Below, one piece after another: positions 1-12,456 of a stretch of 64,000 nucleotides of DNA. Where the stretch lies: the NCBI GenBank assembly GCA_036172665.1, contig CM069870.1, forward strand, positions 65,472,212-65,536,211, in the 5' to 3' direction. Source of the stretch: Prosopocoilus inquinatus. Lineage: Eukaryota > Arthropoda > Insecta > Coleoptera > Lucanidae. Under the pieces are notes generated by a model. It did not search any database, was not told the origin of the DNA, and worked only from the letters and a program-made list of their open reading frames with translations. Made by a program: the position numbers and the translations under genes. Position 1 is the first letter of the stretch, and the number at the start of each line of letters is the position of its first letter.

Positions 1-2640
1 CACATAAAATTCGAAACGGAATGGGGGACAAACTGACAGCCAAAAGGAAAAGCGGTCGAGAAAGAAATTAAAAAGGAAAACCAGAATCCGTTGTTTCCAC
101 AGTTGTAAAAGTGTGAGAACAACAACCCAATGAAATACGCCAGGGTAAAGAAAATTAAACAGTTGGCACCACCTTGCGTGACACAGAAAGCCACGTCCCT
201 CTATGCCTGTCTACAACACACATAACACAACTACTTGACGTTTAAGGAAATATTTAAACAAACAAAAATCCAGGGCCCGAGAACGGGTCGAAAACCGAAA
301 CGCTAAGCCCATGACGGTTGGTGGAAACAAAACAGGCACTCCGAGGAATGTGCAGAGAGGTTAAAACCGTGGACGCCAACTCTAGCGAAATAAAGAACAG
401 GTACGCGAGACATAAAACAAACTAACAGTACACGAACAAAAATTCGCAGATAACACATCCTGTGAGAGACACCAAGCGTAACCATGTCAAGGGGAAAAAA
501 AGTGTAAAAACGGATCTTAAAAAAAAAAAAGGTAAACACAGCATGTCCGGACCGGAGTGTCGACAAACCGAACGTAACACGACTTACAAGAAACCAACAT
601 GAAACGTTAATCGCAAAGCTTTTTTTCCTTTTAAAACGAAAGGTCGAGAAAATGCTTATATTCGATTTCTTTGTTTCAAGAGAGGAATCCGCTTCTACTT
701 TTACTTTTTATTTTGGCCTGCCGTTTTTTACCGTTGGTCGTCCGTCTGCATTCGACGGCTAAAACGTCCCCGAAGTCGTTTGAGGAAAACGCCTAGTAAC
801 AACCGTGTCCTTTTGTAAGGTCAACAAAATGCCCTCAAAGTAGAATTCTTCGAAGACGCGGCAGAACGGATCGCCAGATGCACAGTGACTCACGCAAAAT
901 GAGTCGCGAATGCAGCGACACTAAAAATGTTTCCGAAGAAGCATGCATAGTGTTATACAAGCTAAATAGAACATCTGGAAATTCTCTGAGAGTCATGAAA
1001 ACCGGTATTTATATCGACTGAGTAATCCCCTTTCCTTAGATCCTTAGGTTACACTGGACGCTTCAGAATCCAATAACCTGAGCCCTTCGACAATGGAAAA
1101 CATAGATAAATAAACGAGAGTGATTCCCTTTTAGCAAATATTCAGTCACGATCAAGCTAATCAAGATCGATTGACTGTTCCGTAAACCTTACTACCGGCG
1201 TCAATAAGGACGCAGTTGGCTTACAGTAGTCTCAGTTAGGATGATCGCGACTATACATATGTATATGAGTCCAAGATCTTGGAATTTCCGGTGCTTATTT
1301 AGAGCATCTTATAAATACCATACTCACGGGTAAGAAGGGTTTGGTTGATAAACACTCGAAAAAACTATATTATTGTCTTTCACCCCCGAGCGACCCTACG
1401 TACACGTTTTTTTTTGCGCTTCATTTTTCTATTTGTTTTTCAGTCTTAATTTCGCAATTTAACCTTAAAAGAAGAACGTATTACCTCACGAGAAGTTTCC
1501 ATACAAAGGGAAGAGAATGTTCGGGCAGAGTTTCCCGAAAAAGTAACCAAAGGCGAACATTCCTTTGTTCTTAACACGCCGCGAATCCTGACTGATGGCT
1601 TTAATACACCGCGCGAAAGTTACTCGTGTAAATGATCGAGCCCTTTTCTTTGCTGCGAAAGGCAATTAATTCCGGCCCTGCGTCCGTTATTTTCATCCGT
1701 TTTATCTCGGAAGGTATTGATTTAATTCAGTTGGTATTGAAATATTATCTAACAATAAGTGTATTATAAGAACGCGTACAAGATCAGAATGAAATGAGTC
1801 AGTCTCATTTCTTGGAACTGAGATGCGCACGGCACAACTCCAACCGGGAACAACGAGATCGAGCTTACGCTTAGCTGCGATGTTATAAAGTTTGCACAAA
1901 AGCACCGTTACACAATAAATGCATCGTTATAAATTAGAAAGGGTAGTTAAAATTGCAAAATGGAAGGGAAAAGCACATTTGAAAAATATGAGCTTAAACT
2001 TAGATAAATGTTGAATGTCATGCTACTTTTCTTGTTCGTTTTCAGGTTGCAATTGCGTTTTCTATTTTATGACGATTGCATTTATAACGTAATTTTGTGT
2101 TTGTGCAAACTATATGTTACCCCTAATTATACACGCGATTAAGGAAAATTTTTGCATAGCAAATCAATATCCAATGTTCTCCACTTTTGCAGCAATCTGA
2201 GACGGAATAATGCTTAAGTAGAGCGGGACCGTACAAGAAATTGATCTTGCTAGTTCTTCGAGTAAAGAAGAACTGTAATTATACGTCGTGGTCTTCGTTG
2301 AAAGATTGTTTGTTTTTTATTTTAATTTTTTTCAATCAATCTGTTCAAAATTGTAATTAATCGCAACAAGAGACGAAGTTACAATAGTTCGTTTCGTTTT
2401 TTTTAAATATCTTTACAACAAGTGATATTTCTCCATCCATGTAATTCAGATTCTGTGTAACATTAATATTTAATGGTGAGAAACAATAAATAAATCAATT
2501 ACACACTCCCTCGAAAACGCCATCTGTTTTTCACCCTATTACAAGAACCAGATGTTTCAGTCGTATCTTCACCACCATCCTCCCCCTTCACCCCTCCCAA
2601 TATTCATGTATTACGCGTTTTACACTAGTCAGACGTTTAT
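1..2640. other. AT-rich non-coding stretch
   Basis: I see no gene, RNA or transposon here. The open frames are short, overlap on both strands and have no recognisable domain. The sequence is AT-rich with poly-A and poly-T runs, for example around 517-531 and 2395-2405. Confidence 0.5.
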
Positions 2641-3090
2641 ATTAGGATTTGCGAGGGCCCCGGAAAGAAGCGAAAGTTTTGCAACTCGCAATATCCTCCG
2701 GGGATCTCGGGAAATCGATCGTTGCCCGCACGACATCTGTTAACGGACTTGTATGTATTCGTCGGCGTCGCGGCGCAAATATTTGTGCATCGTGCAGCTC
2801 GCGTCTAGACGCCCGCTTCGATATTGTCATATTAGCATACTTGATGTCTAAACAAAATCTAACCGAGTTACGGTGATGTATTTGGACGCCTTCTTGCTCG
2901 CTCGCTGCACGCGAAACTTTCTTGCCGCAACGAAGTTTATATTGTCGCGCAAACTTTCGTATCTGAGGTAATTCAATAATGGAGATATGTATGTTCGATG
3001 CGCATGGGTAATAACACGCTCATGTTTCGCCCTCGACGAGAATTGGAATTGTCTTTGGAGGAACTGGAACGCTTCAAATAGAAGCACTTG
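2640..3090. other. GC-richer single-copy block (possible conserved non-coding element)
   Basis: This block has clearly more G+C and CpG than its surroundings, so frames of 60-80 codons stay open on both strands at once. None has a domain I know, and the overlap on both strands argues against coding. It resembles similar islands at 9.95, 13.2, 27.2, 31.8, 39.4, 42.5, 46.3, 51.0, 58.4 and 62.4 kb. A regulatory role is inference only. Confidence 0.3.
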
Positions 3091-4728
3091 TGCTTACATG
3101 ATACTGCACACATACACAAAAATTTGTTGATGTATGCTCGCTTAAACTAGGTCTCCTTACGGAAATAAAAACAGTGACTGTGCAATAATAGTGCTACGTT
3201 GTTGCAAAAACACTCCAACTCATTTCTTAATCCATGCGAAGTCTTTGCTGACTATGGGGGTTTTGTAAGTGGCATGCGGTTTCGCATAATTTTTAAGTGT
3301 TCCAAAAATTATTTCCCTGTGCTTTTATTTCTCGCACTCTATTTCCCTTAAAAATCTAACAGGCAAAACGTACTTAAACCAAGTCCACATTTAATTAAAA
3401 TTTTAAATCTCATTGACCTTTCTAGTTACCAGCCGAACAAAAATATAATCCTTTACGGTCATTATTTATAGGAATTTGATCGTCGAGTCGTTTCCTTAAT
3501 TTCATAATGAAACACTGGATAACAAAGTGCTTTTTAATGCGTTGATAAGTGTATCGTGGCGTGAAAATGATGATTAAGACAGGGCCAATAACGCAAAAAG
3601 AAAGAAAAGCAACATCATCACGTCCAATATTTACGCATTATCAGAGGATGACTTGACAGGGTATTAAATTTATTAAGACCATCTGGGCTTATTTATCGGA
3701 ATCGGAAGCCGCAACTTAAATATTTCCACAATATCTCCATCCGGCAAAATTGGTATTGGAAGCTTGCCAGCAAAACAGTTTCATTATAAATGAAACATGG
3801 AACAGGATCATTCGCTAAATATTTAATATATTTCGTCAGGGCAGCATTTTATTCAAATGGGAGGGCTGCGCACTCGGGATTTATAGCTTCCGTAAATATG
3901 TATTTTTTTTATAAAAAAAAAAGTAGGGGCACGATGAAGCGCGCTCGAGTATTACAAAGCGACGAAAAGAAGGAAGACGTTTACTTAAAGTTAAGTGAAT
4001 TTAACGGTGAAACTTAATTAAAAAAATGAGATATTATGATGTATGATCGATGATCAAGTGTAAAGCATTTTGCCCTCGTCGACGTTCGATTCAATCACAG
4101 ATGTCTCAAATCAGATGAATCATCAATTTATTTTTCACACATCCACTATCTCTTTCAAACTACTACTTTCAAACTTTACATCAATCTTAAAAAGGTACCC
4201 AGCTCTATTTCAGTCGTACTCACGCATAATTCCTTTACCATCGCTTTTATATCACCTCATTTTCCCTCAGCGATCTCCACGTCTATTCGACGAGTCCAAA
4301 GTTCGTTCTAATCGAGGTAGGTACATACAATATGAAGTATGTACAATATTGTGTTCAAGCTTAAACGAAGAATTCCTTGCAAATTGTATGAATTCGATAT
4401 GAAGTACACCGGAATTCACTATTGTAAGAATACGGGAAAGTATTCTTCAGAAAAAAATTATAATTCCCATTGATATTCTCGCGAAAAAAAAGGGCAAACA
4501 TATTTGGAGCCACGAAAGTACAGAAGAGAAAGAGAAGCAAATGGTCGCACCATAAACACCGGGATAGAGAGTGTCACGAAGGGATTCACCAGGTCACAAA
4601 TGGCCTTGGCACGTAACGAGGAGGCTTCTAGTTTATAGGGGCGTAGGTAGAGCTTGTTGAAAACAATTTGATTACAAAAATATACCTCTTCACTTGATTT
4701 AGATTAGAGACAATTTGATCTCTGGGGG
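3090..4728. other. AT-rich non-coding stretch
   Basis: No gene or element is recognised. The 110-codon open frame at 4070-4402 (plus) is Ser/Leu/Phe-rich, has no domain, and looks like chance in pyrimidine-rich DNA. Confidence 0.45.
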
Positions 4729-4793
4729 TTCATTCATTCATTCATTCATTCATTCATTCATTCATTCATTCATTCATTCATTCATTCATTCAT
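4729..4793. repeat. (CATT)n microsatellite
   Basis: About sixteen uninterrupted tandem copies of a CATT tetranucleotide. It abuts directly, without transition, the hairpin-bearing unique block that follows. This is the usual arrangement at the 3' end of some non-LTR retrotransposons, here read on the minus strand. Confidence 0.95.
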
Positions 4794-5380
4794 ACCGGTC
4801 CTGACGGTTGCTAGGCGGTCAGCCCATATCCGTCTTATTTCCTCGTTTAGCCTTGGTATCACATACCAAGTTTACCATTCCAGCCTCGCGGAGGCAGAGG
4901 ACGTACTATCTATAATGTTTAGAGGTGTCTCAGGGCGGAAGAGACACCTTTTTGGACTTCTTGAGCTTAGCTCTTCCTCATTCGCTACTTAGTGACCTGC
5001 ACTATCTTTCTCTCGATTCATTCCCTCATGGTCGGTAACACCTTTATTCATTCAGGGACTGTAGAAGAGTTCTTAAATTGTGGTGCAATAGCACTTGCAA
5101 TTACATTGCTTTATCCCAGTAGATCTCTTGGGGTTGGGGTTTTTTCCGCCAGTCAAAACCTAGCGTGGCGTTCAATGGGGTGGATAATAAGCGGAGCCGG
5201 ACGATTACTTGGGTTGCTGGTGACAGCTTCGGCTTCGATGGAGCAGACGTAGCATCCAATGGTGACGATCACATCCCGCGGCAACACGACAGTGTAGTCC
5301 AGGGGAAATGACGGCGGCGTCCATCAGGGCTGAAGACGGCATGTCACTTGAAGTGAATCGAACCACTGATTCAGTTAACG
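4794..5380 (-). mobile_element. Probable 3' end of a non-LTR retrotransposon (5'-truncated)
   Basis: Read on the minus strand, this GC-richer stretch ends in a perfect tetranucleotide run, the tail type seen in RTE/CR1/R1-like LINEs of insects. It contains two strong hairpins: arms of 8 bp at about 4854-4872 (CTTGGTAT / ATACCAAG) and arms of 9 bp at 4923-4949 (AGGTGTCTC / GAGACACCT). Structured 3' ends of this kind are known to be bound by the element's own reverse transcriptase. No reverse transcriptase reading frame is visible; the 86-codon frame at 4992-5252 (plus) has no domain. The 5' boundary is a guess, and this could also be unrelated unique DNA next to a microsatellite. Confidence 0.4.
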
Positions 5381-5879
5381 ACTGAAGTTACGAATTCGGC
5401 TCGGTCTATTTTCGTTTGTTCAAAAAAAATCTGCTGCTTATTTAACTAACTCGCGGTTTAACACTTGAATTTGTAAGAAGCTTGCGTGTATGCGTTCCAG
5501 TTTCAACAACCGCGCGTCGCTTTTCGCTGAGCTGGAACGTGATTACTCATTGATTATGCATAACGTTTAAATGTGTTTATTATTTCCGTATATTTTAAAT
5601 GGTTTAAAAGAAAATTTAATCATGACAAAAGTTAGATGGAAACGGTGCGGTGTGAGAAAGGAGCCTAGACGAAAAAAAAATTATTCCTGAAATCCGTAAA
5701 TGGTATGACAGACAACCTGGGAAACTCAGCTACCAAGTAACGCAGCTATTGAGCGGACACGGGGCTTTCGAGTTTTTTAGAAGACATAACCTCAAGACGG
5801 TAAATTACCCCAATTTCCCAAACTGTAATGAGTTAGGTAACATCCTTACTTCAGGAAACCTTGTTTGCATGGTGCTTGA

Positions 5880-5990
5880 ATCCAATAACACTAAAGGCTG
5901 AAGGAGAGTGGCGGATTTAGGGGCGGGTGAACCGGGCAACTACCCGGGGCCTTGCCCTTCCAGGGGCCCCGCGTCACCTGCTCTGCAGGA
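5880..5990. repeat. GC-rich transposon-end-like fragment
   Basis: An abrupt GC-rich island (GTGGCGGATTTAGGGGCGGG at about 5909, then CCGGGCAACTACCCGGGGCC) lies in AT-rich DNA. The opening GTGGCGGAT resembles the ends of some insect hAT-like repeats. I find no matching opposite end, so no element can be delimited. Confidence 0.25.
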
Positions 5991-6392
5991 ATTTTTCGAT
6001 ATTTTAACCCACGATAGTTCAATCAAATAAAGATTATCGAGTACCTGCTTAAAATCATATAATTATGAAAATATTTACGGATTTGTATAAAACGAACATA
6101 TTAGAAGGTTTATTTAGTCAAAAAGAGAAATAAAAAACTTACGTTTAAAGAAGCAGTACATATAAACAAATAGGTGTCTTTAATACTCCCTTAACAAATC
6201 CTAGTTTTAGAGGAACACAAGCTCTTATTCCTAGAATAACATCTGTTGTATGAGGACTAGATTTAATGGTTTTCAATAATTTTTTGCCTCTTCTTGGAAT
6301 TTCAGTTTACTTGTAAATAATCGCATTCTACTTTCAAACATTTTTAAGTAAGGTGTATTGATTAATACAGTCTGGAAAATTGTTCAGAATTG

Positions 6393-6660
6393 ATTATCAA
6401 TTGATCGTCTTTTGTTTTTATTTATCTTTTAATTTACTCGATTTCAATTTAGGGAAGGGATTAAAATGTCTCTCCAATTGATCGCCATTTTTGTTTTCTC
6501 TCTTGTACGATTTGGTTTCATTTATTGATTATTAATTGGTCGTCTTTTGTTTTTGTCTTTCTGTTTTACTTGCTCGATTTGAGTTTATTTTATATTTTAA
6601 GCCCTTCGATCGATGGCCATTTTTGTTTTCTCTTTTACCCTATTTGATTTTAATTTTTAA
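6393..6660. repeat. Degenerate tandem repeat, two units of about 132 bp
   Basis: Two AT-rich units align over their length. The segment beginning GATTATCAATTGATCGTC near 6390 recurs as GATTATTAATTGGTCGTC near 6526, and GATCGCCATTTTTGTTTTCT near 6481 recurs as GATGGCCATTTTTGTTTTCT near 6610. No coding potential is seen. Confidence 0.6.
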
Positions 6661-6839
6661 TTATACATTTTTTCCTTTCTTTTACCGGAGTCCATTAAGA
6701 CGTCAAATAACCTGCAGGATGGTAAAGATGGTGTAAATACGTTACAGAAACAATGCCATAACATTTAACGATTAAATTTTTTTATATAATTTTTATTTTC
6801 GTCTATTATCCGTGTACTACCCATTTCCATGTCATTGTC

Positions 6840-6876
6840 ATTCCTTTTTTAAGTCATATTGACTTAAAAAAGGAAT
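6840..6876. repeat. Perfect 17-bp-arm palindrome
   Basis: The arms ATTCCTTTTTTAAGTCA and TGACTTAAAAAAGGAAT pair perfectly around a 3-nt TAT loop. It sits exactly at the left edge of repeat X, so it may mark an element end. Confidence 0.85.
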
Positions 6877-7085
6877 AAATGTTTAGGTTTCCTTCTTGTC
6901 TAGAGCTACGTCAAAAAAGAATGCTGGTTGTGTGCGTGAAAGTAAATGTGAAAACCATGGGGCACAATGGACATAATACAATAGTATCTTTAGATATGCC
7001 AGACTACAGAAAAGCACGCTTAGCGTGTATATGTGTAGTACGTCAAACTACAAAAGAGAGCGCTTAACGTATGGGAGTAATATGC
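6874..7085. repeat. Dispersed repeat X, copy 1
   Basis: This segment recurs in the same orientation at about 12457-12672. Shared blocks include CCATGGGGCACAATGGACAT and CAAACTACAAAAGAGAGCGC. The nucleotides are diverged, with indels in one copy. The open frame at 6879-7067 is not conserved in the second copy, so it is unlikely to be a gene. In both places X is part of a mosaic with repeat Y, which suggests one larger, rearranged element of unknown class. Confidence 0.7.
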
Positions 7086-7547
7086 CAGATGAGGGGCGAG
7101 GTCTACCCAAATAACTTAAGGTGACCTATCCTATCAGGACAATACCCAGGAAAGGACTGATTTTTGCGAATCGGAAACCGACTTTTGTATCTATCTGAGC
7201 TAGTAGGGAGTCGATGATTCTGGATCATCTGATAAATCATTGTTCAAATTAACGTTTGGCGCAATCAATCCTTTATTCGTCGTCATTTTAACGTCTGTCC
7301 TAATAACATCGCTTCTTCAATTGCTAAGCGACGACGAGACTCTACAACTGCATGAAATTTAAACATATGCGACACACTTAGTAGATGATTTTCTTCTAGA
7401 GAAATTCAAGAAACGCAATTTGAAGAAGCCGGATGCGCACCAGATCATGCAACCTCCTCCACTGCATAAAATTAATAAATTGGTTTGATTCGCGAAATGA
7501 GTTAAGATGTTATGTTTTATTTCCATCGTCGTTGTTCACAATTTGGA

Positions 7548-8490
7548 GTAGGCTTCCCTACGTGCGTTGTTGTTTCGAGTGCGGCTGACCGTTGCTAAAG
7601 GGCGAGGCGGGCGCCCGCTTTCTGAACTTGATCCGACCGGCGTCGAAGCATTTTACAGGCGGACGTTTTTCTACATGCTATCGAAGCGATGTTCTCGCTT
7701 CGTTCAAAGATTTCCCTTCTGTTTGGATGTTTTGAGTAACGTAGAGAATTATCTTCATTTCGGAGCTTGCCTCGCGAGGCAAGGTAAGTGATATTGCCCC
7801 CCTCCGTTTTGGTACTACTTGTGCGCCACGTGCAATTATTTTTCACTAAACTTTTTTCATTTTTTCCCTCTTAGGCACCTAGTAAGGGGCAAGCGCCTAG
7901 CAAGACATAGAATTGCCACAACTGTTTGGGGTCGTTGGTGGTCCCGAATTAACCACTTTAGAAACGTTTGAGCTGTAGAAACGTCCCCCCCTCGTGCCAC
8001 CACCAAGAATAGAACAATTTGAGGAAGCTACTATCGTCGCCCCGACCTGAAACTATCCCAATCGCCGCGCACCATCAATCTATACAGAGGAATTCCACAT
8101 AAGAACGTTCAAAATTTTTAATTTTTTTTTTTTTCATCTGCGGAATTGTGCGTCTGCCTTGCCAGTTTCGTCGCATCGAGCTAGGTTGCGGGGTTTTTCG
8201 ACGACGTTTTCAGCGGAGAGGGACGCGCGATTTGATTGTAGTACGTGGCAAGAAGAGATTTTTTCTTGCGTCGTCAAAATTTTTAACGCCATGTTTACCT
8301 GTTTGTGTATATTTTATTTATACACAGTTCTGTGTTGAATATTATATTCGTTGGCTCCTTCAGAGTGTGAACGAGATTTCATGCTGCTTCTGTTGTTGCG
8401 TCTCACACACAACGTTTGTTTTAGTGTTGTTATTTAATTTTTTTGTTTGATGTCGGATTGTGTGAGCCGGTACGGGAGTACTCACGTTGA
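7548..8490 (+). repeat. Dispersed repeat Y, copy 1, with intron-like segment
   Basis: It is similar in the same orientation to 11194-11940. Shared landmarks in order are: GTAGGCTTCCC at the left; a splice-donor-like GTAAGT at 7784; a pyrimidine-rich acceptor ending TTAG at 7874; an AGCGGnGAGGGACGCGC block near 8210; TACACAGTTCTGTGT near 8321; and GGnAGTACTCACG near 8474. The donor and acceptor lie in the same relative places in both copies. The class is unknown; a spliced leader of a retroelement is one option. The open frames inside (7567-7791, 8148-8450) have no domain. Confidence 0.6.
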
Positions 8491-9955
8491 ACCACTTTTT
8501 GCCCACGATTTGGGCTCCATAACATTTAAATTTTCAAATAAAATTACGGCCGACCATCCCATTAGGGGTTTAATCTAATACCAACCTCTGTGTTGGCGAT
8601 TGCGTTAATAATTGATTTGTTTCTGGCCCGATCTAGAGTTTATTTGTTGAATAATGCCACTGTTTTGGACACTTATCCTTGGACAGAGGTTTACAAAACA
8701 AAAAAAGAGGGTGTGCAGTTCATTTTACTTTTGGGCCCCCTTTTCTGCGTCCAGACCTTAACTTTTAATTTTTGGGGGTACACCAACGAAAAAGCGGGCC
8801 CAAAGGGGTTTTACTTTTAGAGAGTGATTAAGGATACACTTTCTCTACCACCACCAAAACCACGGCTGTGTGGCGCACTTTGCCGTATCATTTTTAGAGT
8901 TTTCCTACGCCGTCTCCTCTGAGTGGGCATCTTTACGCAACTTCGGTCAACAACTTAGTCTTCGAGGGAATGATCGACCTAGCCTCTGTGGTACTGTAGG
9001 TTAAGGATTGACTTAGGCCCTTTCTTATTTTCCGGTTTGGATCAAAACGCGCTAAGCGCTCCTCTTGTCACGACAAAAACGGGACAAGCGTTACAAAGCG
9101 CATTAATGTACAAGTAAATTTGCTCTATCGTCTTTTGTTTTCCATATTACTATACCATGAATAAAAAACAAAAATAAATTCAAAAGCATCGAACTCACAC
9201 CTTTAGTTACAGAAGATGTGTTTCGTTTCAGTTTAGAATACAAATCTGTTCAACTTTAACACCGACCAATACTTTTCCTTCTTTACTTAAGAAGAAAATG
9301 AGTAAACCTTTCTTTTATTTAAAAAAATGTAGAAAATTAATTACATAGTTCATAGCTGAGATTCTTTTGCGGTTGTAAATTCAAGACAAATCTGAAAATC
9401 ACCTTCTAAGTCCATTTTTGATTTTCACCACTATGTTTGTTCAGCGGAAATGGTCAAGGACAGATCTGAGATTACATCAGGAGGTTCTGCGACAAATTCT
9501 CCATGTGGATGTTCTAAATGTGTAAGGATGGTTGCCTGTTGACCTGTTGGTACTGAAGGAGAAAGGTTGACGCACACGGAACACAAAACAGGTTTACGAA
9601 TAACAAGTAAAAACAGGTAGTTTGAAAATAACATATTCTATTGTTTAGCTGATTCTTGCTATTTGAAGACTGTTACTTGTATTGAGAATTTCCCCTCGAT
9701 GATCAACAGGCAAGTTAGTTAGACAACCATACTTATAATTTAGGGTGTTCATTAAAAAAAAACACTTTCATTATCTATTCTACTCGCTAAAATAATTTCA
9801 AATCTGAAAATTTTAACTTCTCTCAGCACCCCAAATAATAATTAACTGGAGTTAGTTTAAAACGCAGCCGAATTTTCTCGAAAAGTCATTACATCACCAG
9901 CCCACGCGCCCCAAAATTTAATTATTAATCGTCGAGCACAAACTTATTAATCAGG
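8490..9955. other. AT-rich non-coding stretch
   Basis: No gene, RNA or delimitable element is recognised. Several short frames are open on either strand, but none shows a motif. Confidence 0.4.
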
Positions 9956-10265
9956 GAGGATGTCAAATAAAACCGTCTCAATCTTTAATTACGTTCGTTT
10001 TCGCGCGCGCGTTCGCTCCGATAAAAATGCCGAACATCAAACAGCAATTCCGGTGGCGCGGCTAAGTGAAATGTTTAATGAACGTCGCATTCTCCGCGCT
10101 CCATTAATTTCTAAATGCGATTTGATGAACACCTGGGAATCCCTTGATCATATCTGTCTCCCGGCGAATTTCTGCCCGGCAAATATAATTCCAGTTTTCG
10201 TCACTTCATGATTTATTTGCGACGCTAATGCACCGTCGTCGCCGTCGTCGTCGTCGTCGGAACGC
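9955..10265. other. GC-richer single-copy block ending in a CGT repeat
   Basis: This is CpG-rich DNA with an 83-codon frame open on the plus strand (9960-10211) that matches no family I know. It ends in a short (CGT/CGC)n run at about 10233-10260. The block contrasts sharply with its AT-rich flanks. It is either an exon I cannot recognise or, more likely, a conserved non-coding element. Confidence 0.3.
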
Positions 10266-11193
10266 TCTCGACATCATTTTCAACTTATTTGGATATTATT
10301 TAGATACATGAAGGCAGGGCGCTTCATACTAAGCATTTTTTTTTAATTCATTAGAGATAATGTTAGGGTTATTTTGAGGGTTCCGGAGTTTCTCCCGGAG
10401 TTTTGTGGGAGTTTTCAGAGACTCCAGGTGTACTTTTGCATTTCGAGCGTGATGTTGGCTGCGATTTTGTTAAAGCTTTCCGAGCTGCGCTTGATTATAT
10501 GAGTCAGACGATGACGATTCACAAATGGGAATTTTCATACATCACGGGCGTTCGTTACACTTTTCCCTCTTCGTAAAAAAATGTCTAGTACATTGGGTGT
10601 ACAGGTCGATGGGGTGCTGGAGGCGGCAAAGCTGGGTCCATGACACCGTTGAGTTGTGGTGGCTTGTTCCAAAATTTTCACAAGGAAGTCAGTCGATCCA
10701 GAAGTGTGTCGACTGGCTTAGTTGGGTGGTGTTTATCGTAGCTGTTGAGGGATGTAGTTTACTCGCTGTAGGTTGATGAGTAGATTAGCTGGATCCCACG
10801 ATTTCGGTGAATACGCCGAGCAATTGAAAAAGTAGCAACAGTAAGGACTGCTTTGGAGTTGGTGGCAGTCCTTTAGAGTTGAAATGGTTCAAGTTGCAAC
10901 GTTTATAACCCTCGTTACTGCTTCTGGTAGTGAACCAACAAGATAGGCTTGTCAGCAAAAGCTTGTTGTACTGAACATGTACTTCATCTGTTGATGACAG
11001 TGATGAATCATCGTTTTGATCGGTAGTTCTCTTAATCTTCCTTTGGTTTAGGGTTCAGTTTTCTCTTCCAATCTGCGAGAATATGTAAGTTGATAAGTAC
11101 ATATTCACAAATGTAAGTCGGTAAATAAAAATTGACAAAAAATACAAGTGAATGCTACGTTACGATTTTTTCTCGCCGTTATTCCACGGTCGA
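10265..11193. other. Non-coding stretch with a diverged Z-like fragment
   Basis: Near 10519 the sequence ACAAATGGGAATTTTCATAC, followed by a GGACGTT-like stretch, resembles part of repeat Z' near 12745. Otherwise nothing is recognised. Confidence 0.35.
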
Positions 11194-11940
11194 GTAGGCT
11201 TCCCTTCACACATATTTATTACGAGGCGGTTGACCGTCGCAGATTAGTTATTTCCGCGCTGTTGGAGGGCTCGTTGTTCTACAAATTTTGATGAACGTGG
11301 AAATTAACATACTTTTCGGGCTTGCTCCTCGCAGTAAGGTAAGCAATTTTGTTTTTCCATTTTGTGAATTTTGTGATCTGTCTGTTTGCCACGTGCGTTT
11401 ATCGTTCGCAATCGATAATCTCACTACGTTGTCTCCCTTATAGCAACTGAAGTTTGACCAGAGTTAACCTCGTGAGTTACGTCTTAGCTCCAGGAGCGTT
11501 TCCGCTTATGCCTTTCCCGGAAAGGAATAGATGGTATACCGCCTCCGATCTGAGTTCGTTGCAGCCACGCACTATCATCTTGCCCCGGAGGAAATTTTGA
11601 GTAAGAACATTCTTAAATTTTCTCTTATTTCTGGAATTTTGCGTGCAGTTCGTCAGTGGCGCAGCATTGAGCTGGGCTGCGGAATTGTCGGCAACGAAAT
11701 CAGCGGTGAGGGACGCGCTATTTGGTTGGCCAACGTGGCTCTCTTGTTGTTTACGTCAAATTTACACAGTTCTGTGTATTTACTCCACGTTTTGCTTTTG
11801 AAATTTTTATTTATGCCTAGTACTTACTCTTTACTGATTTTGTCACATGCGCTTCACGCATAGTATTTTCTTGTTTTGCTGATGATATTTATATGTAATG
11901 ATGGTTTTTGTAAGCCGATATGATAGTACTCACGCCGAAT
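11194..11940 (+). repeat. Dispersed repeat Y, copy 2, with intron-like segment
   Basis: This is the partner of 7548-8490. The donor-like GTAAGC lies at 11339 and the acceptor-like pyrimidine tract ending TAG at 11441-11443. This implies a roughly 105 bp intron, against about 91 bp in copy 1. The GGTGAGGGACGCGCTATTTG block and TACACAGTTCTGTGTATTTA are also retained. The frame at 11531-11863 is not shared with copy 1. Confidence 0.6.
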
Positions 11941-12412
11941 TAATTAATTTAGTTAGCTAATACTTATTTATAGTTATACCCTACCTTTATTTATGCATCT
12001 GCAACGAGCTAAACCAGGTAATGTTATTTATGAACAGAAATAACTCCAAATTCGGCATGGAAGGCGATGACTCACAAACGGACGTTTGTTACAATAATAC
12101 ACTCATTCAATTTCACGTTGATTTCTTCTTTATGAATCTGAATGGTGGAATGTAATTGTGTTATTCTGATGTACCTTACTTTCATTCATTCGCACTGAAG
12201 CGCTTTTTTCAATGTGAACATAACTATTAAATCTTATATGTTCTACTCACGACCTTTGAAAAAGCGAGCGCTGGAACGTTTTAAAAAGCGCAGGCCTTCG
12301 TGTTATAATTCTGCTGAATGTATGTTTTGAAATTAGTGCGCAGTTCCGTCAATTAATCTTTTAAAGCGTGTGATTCATTAATTAAGCTCTGTTTTTGTAT
12401 AGATTATAATAT
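11939..12412. repeat. Tandem repeat Z, unit 1
   Basis: It is similar to 12672-13128 in the same orientation, with unit starts about 733 bp apart. Shared blocks are TTTATTTATGCATCTGCAA, AATCTGAATGGTGGAATGTA and the closing TTAATCTTTTAAA...TTCATTAATTAA. No open frame is conserved. Confidence 0.7.
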
Positions 12413-12456
12413 AGTATTATCCATTCCTGAAATGTATCGTATGATTTAAAAAATAA

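Noticed and set aside
4729..4793. CRISPR-like array
   Set aside because: It is a 4-bp microsatellite without spacers, in a eukaryotic context.
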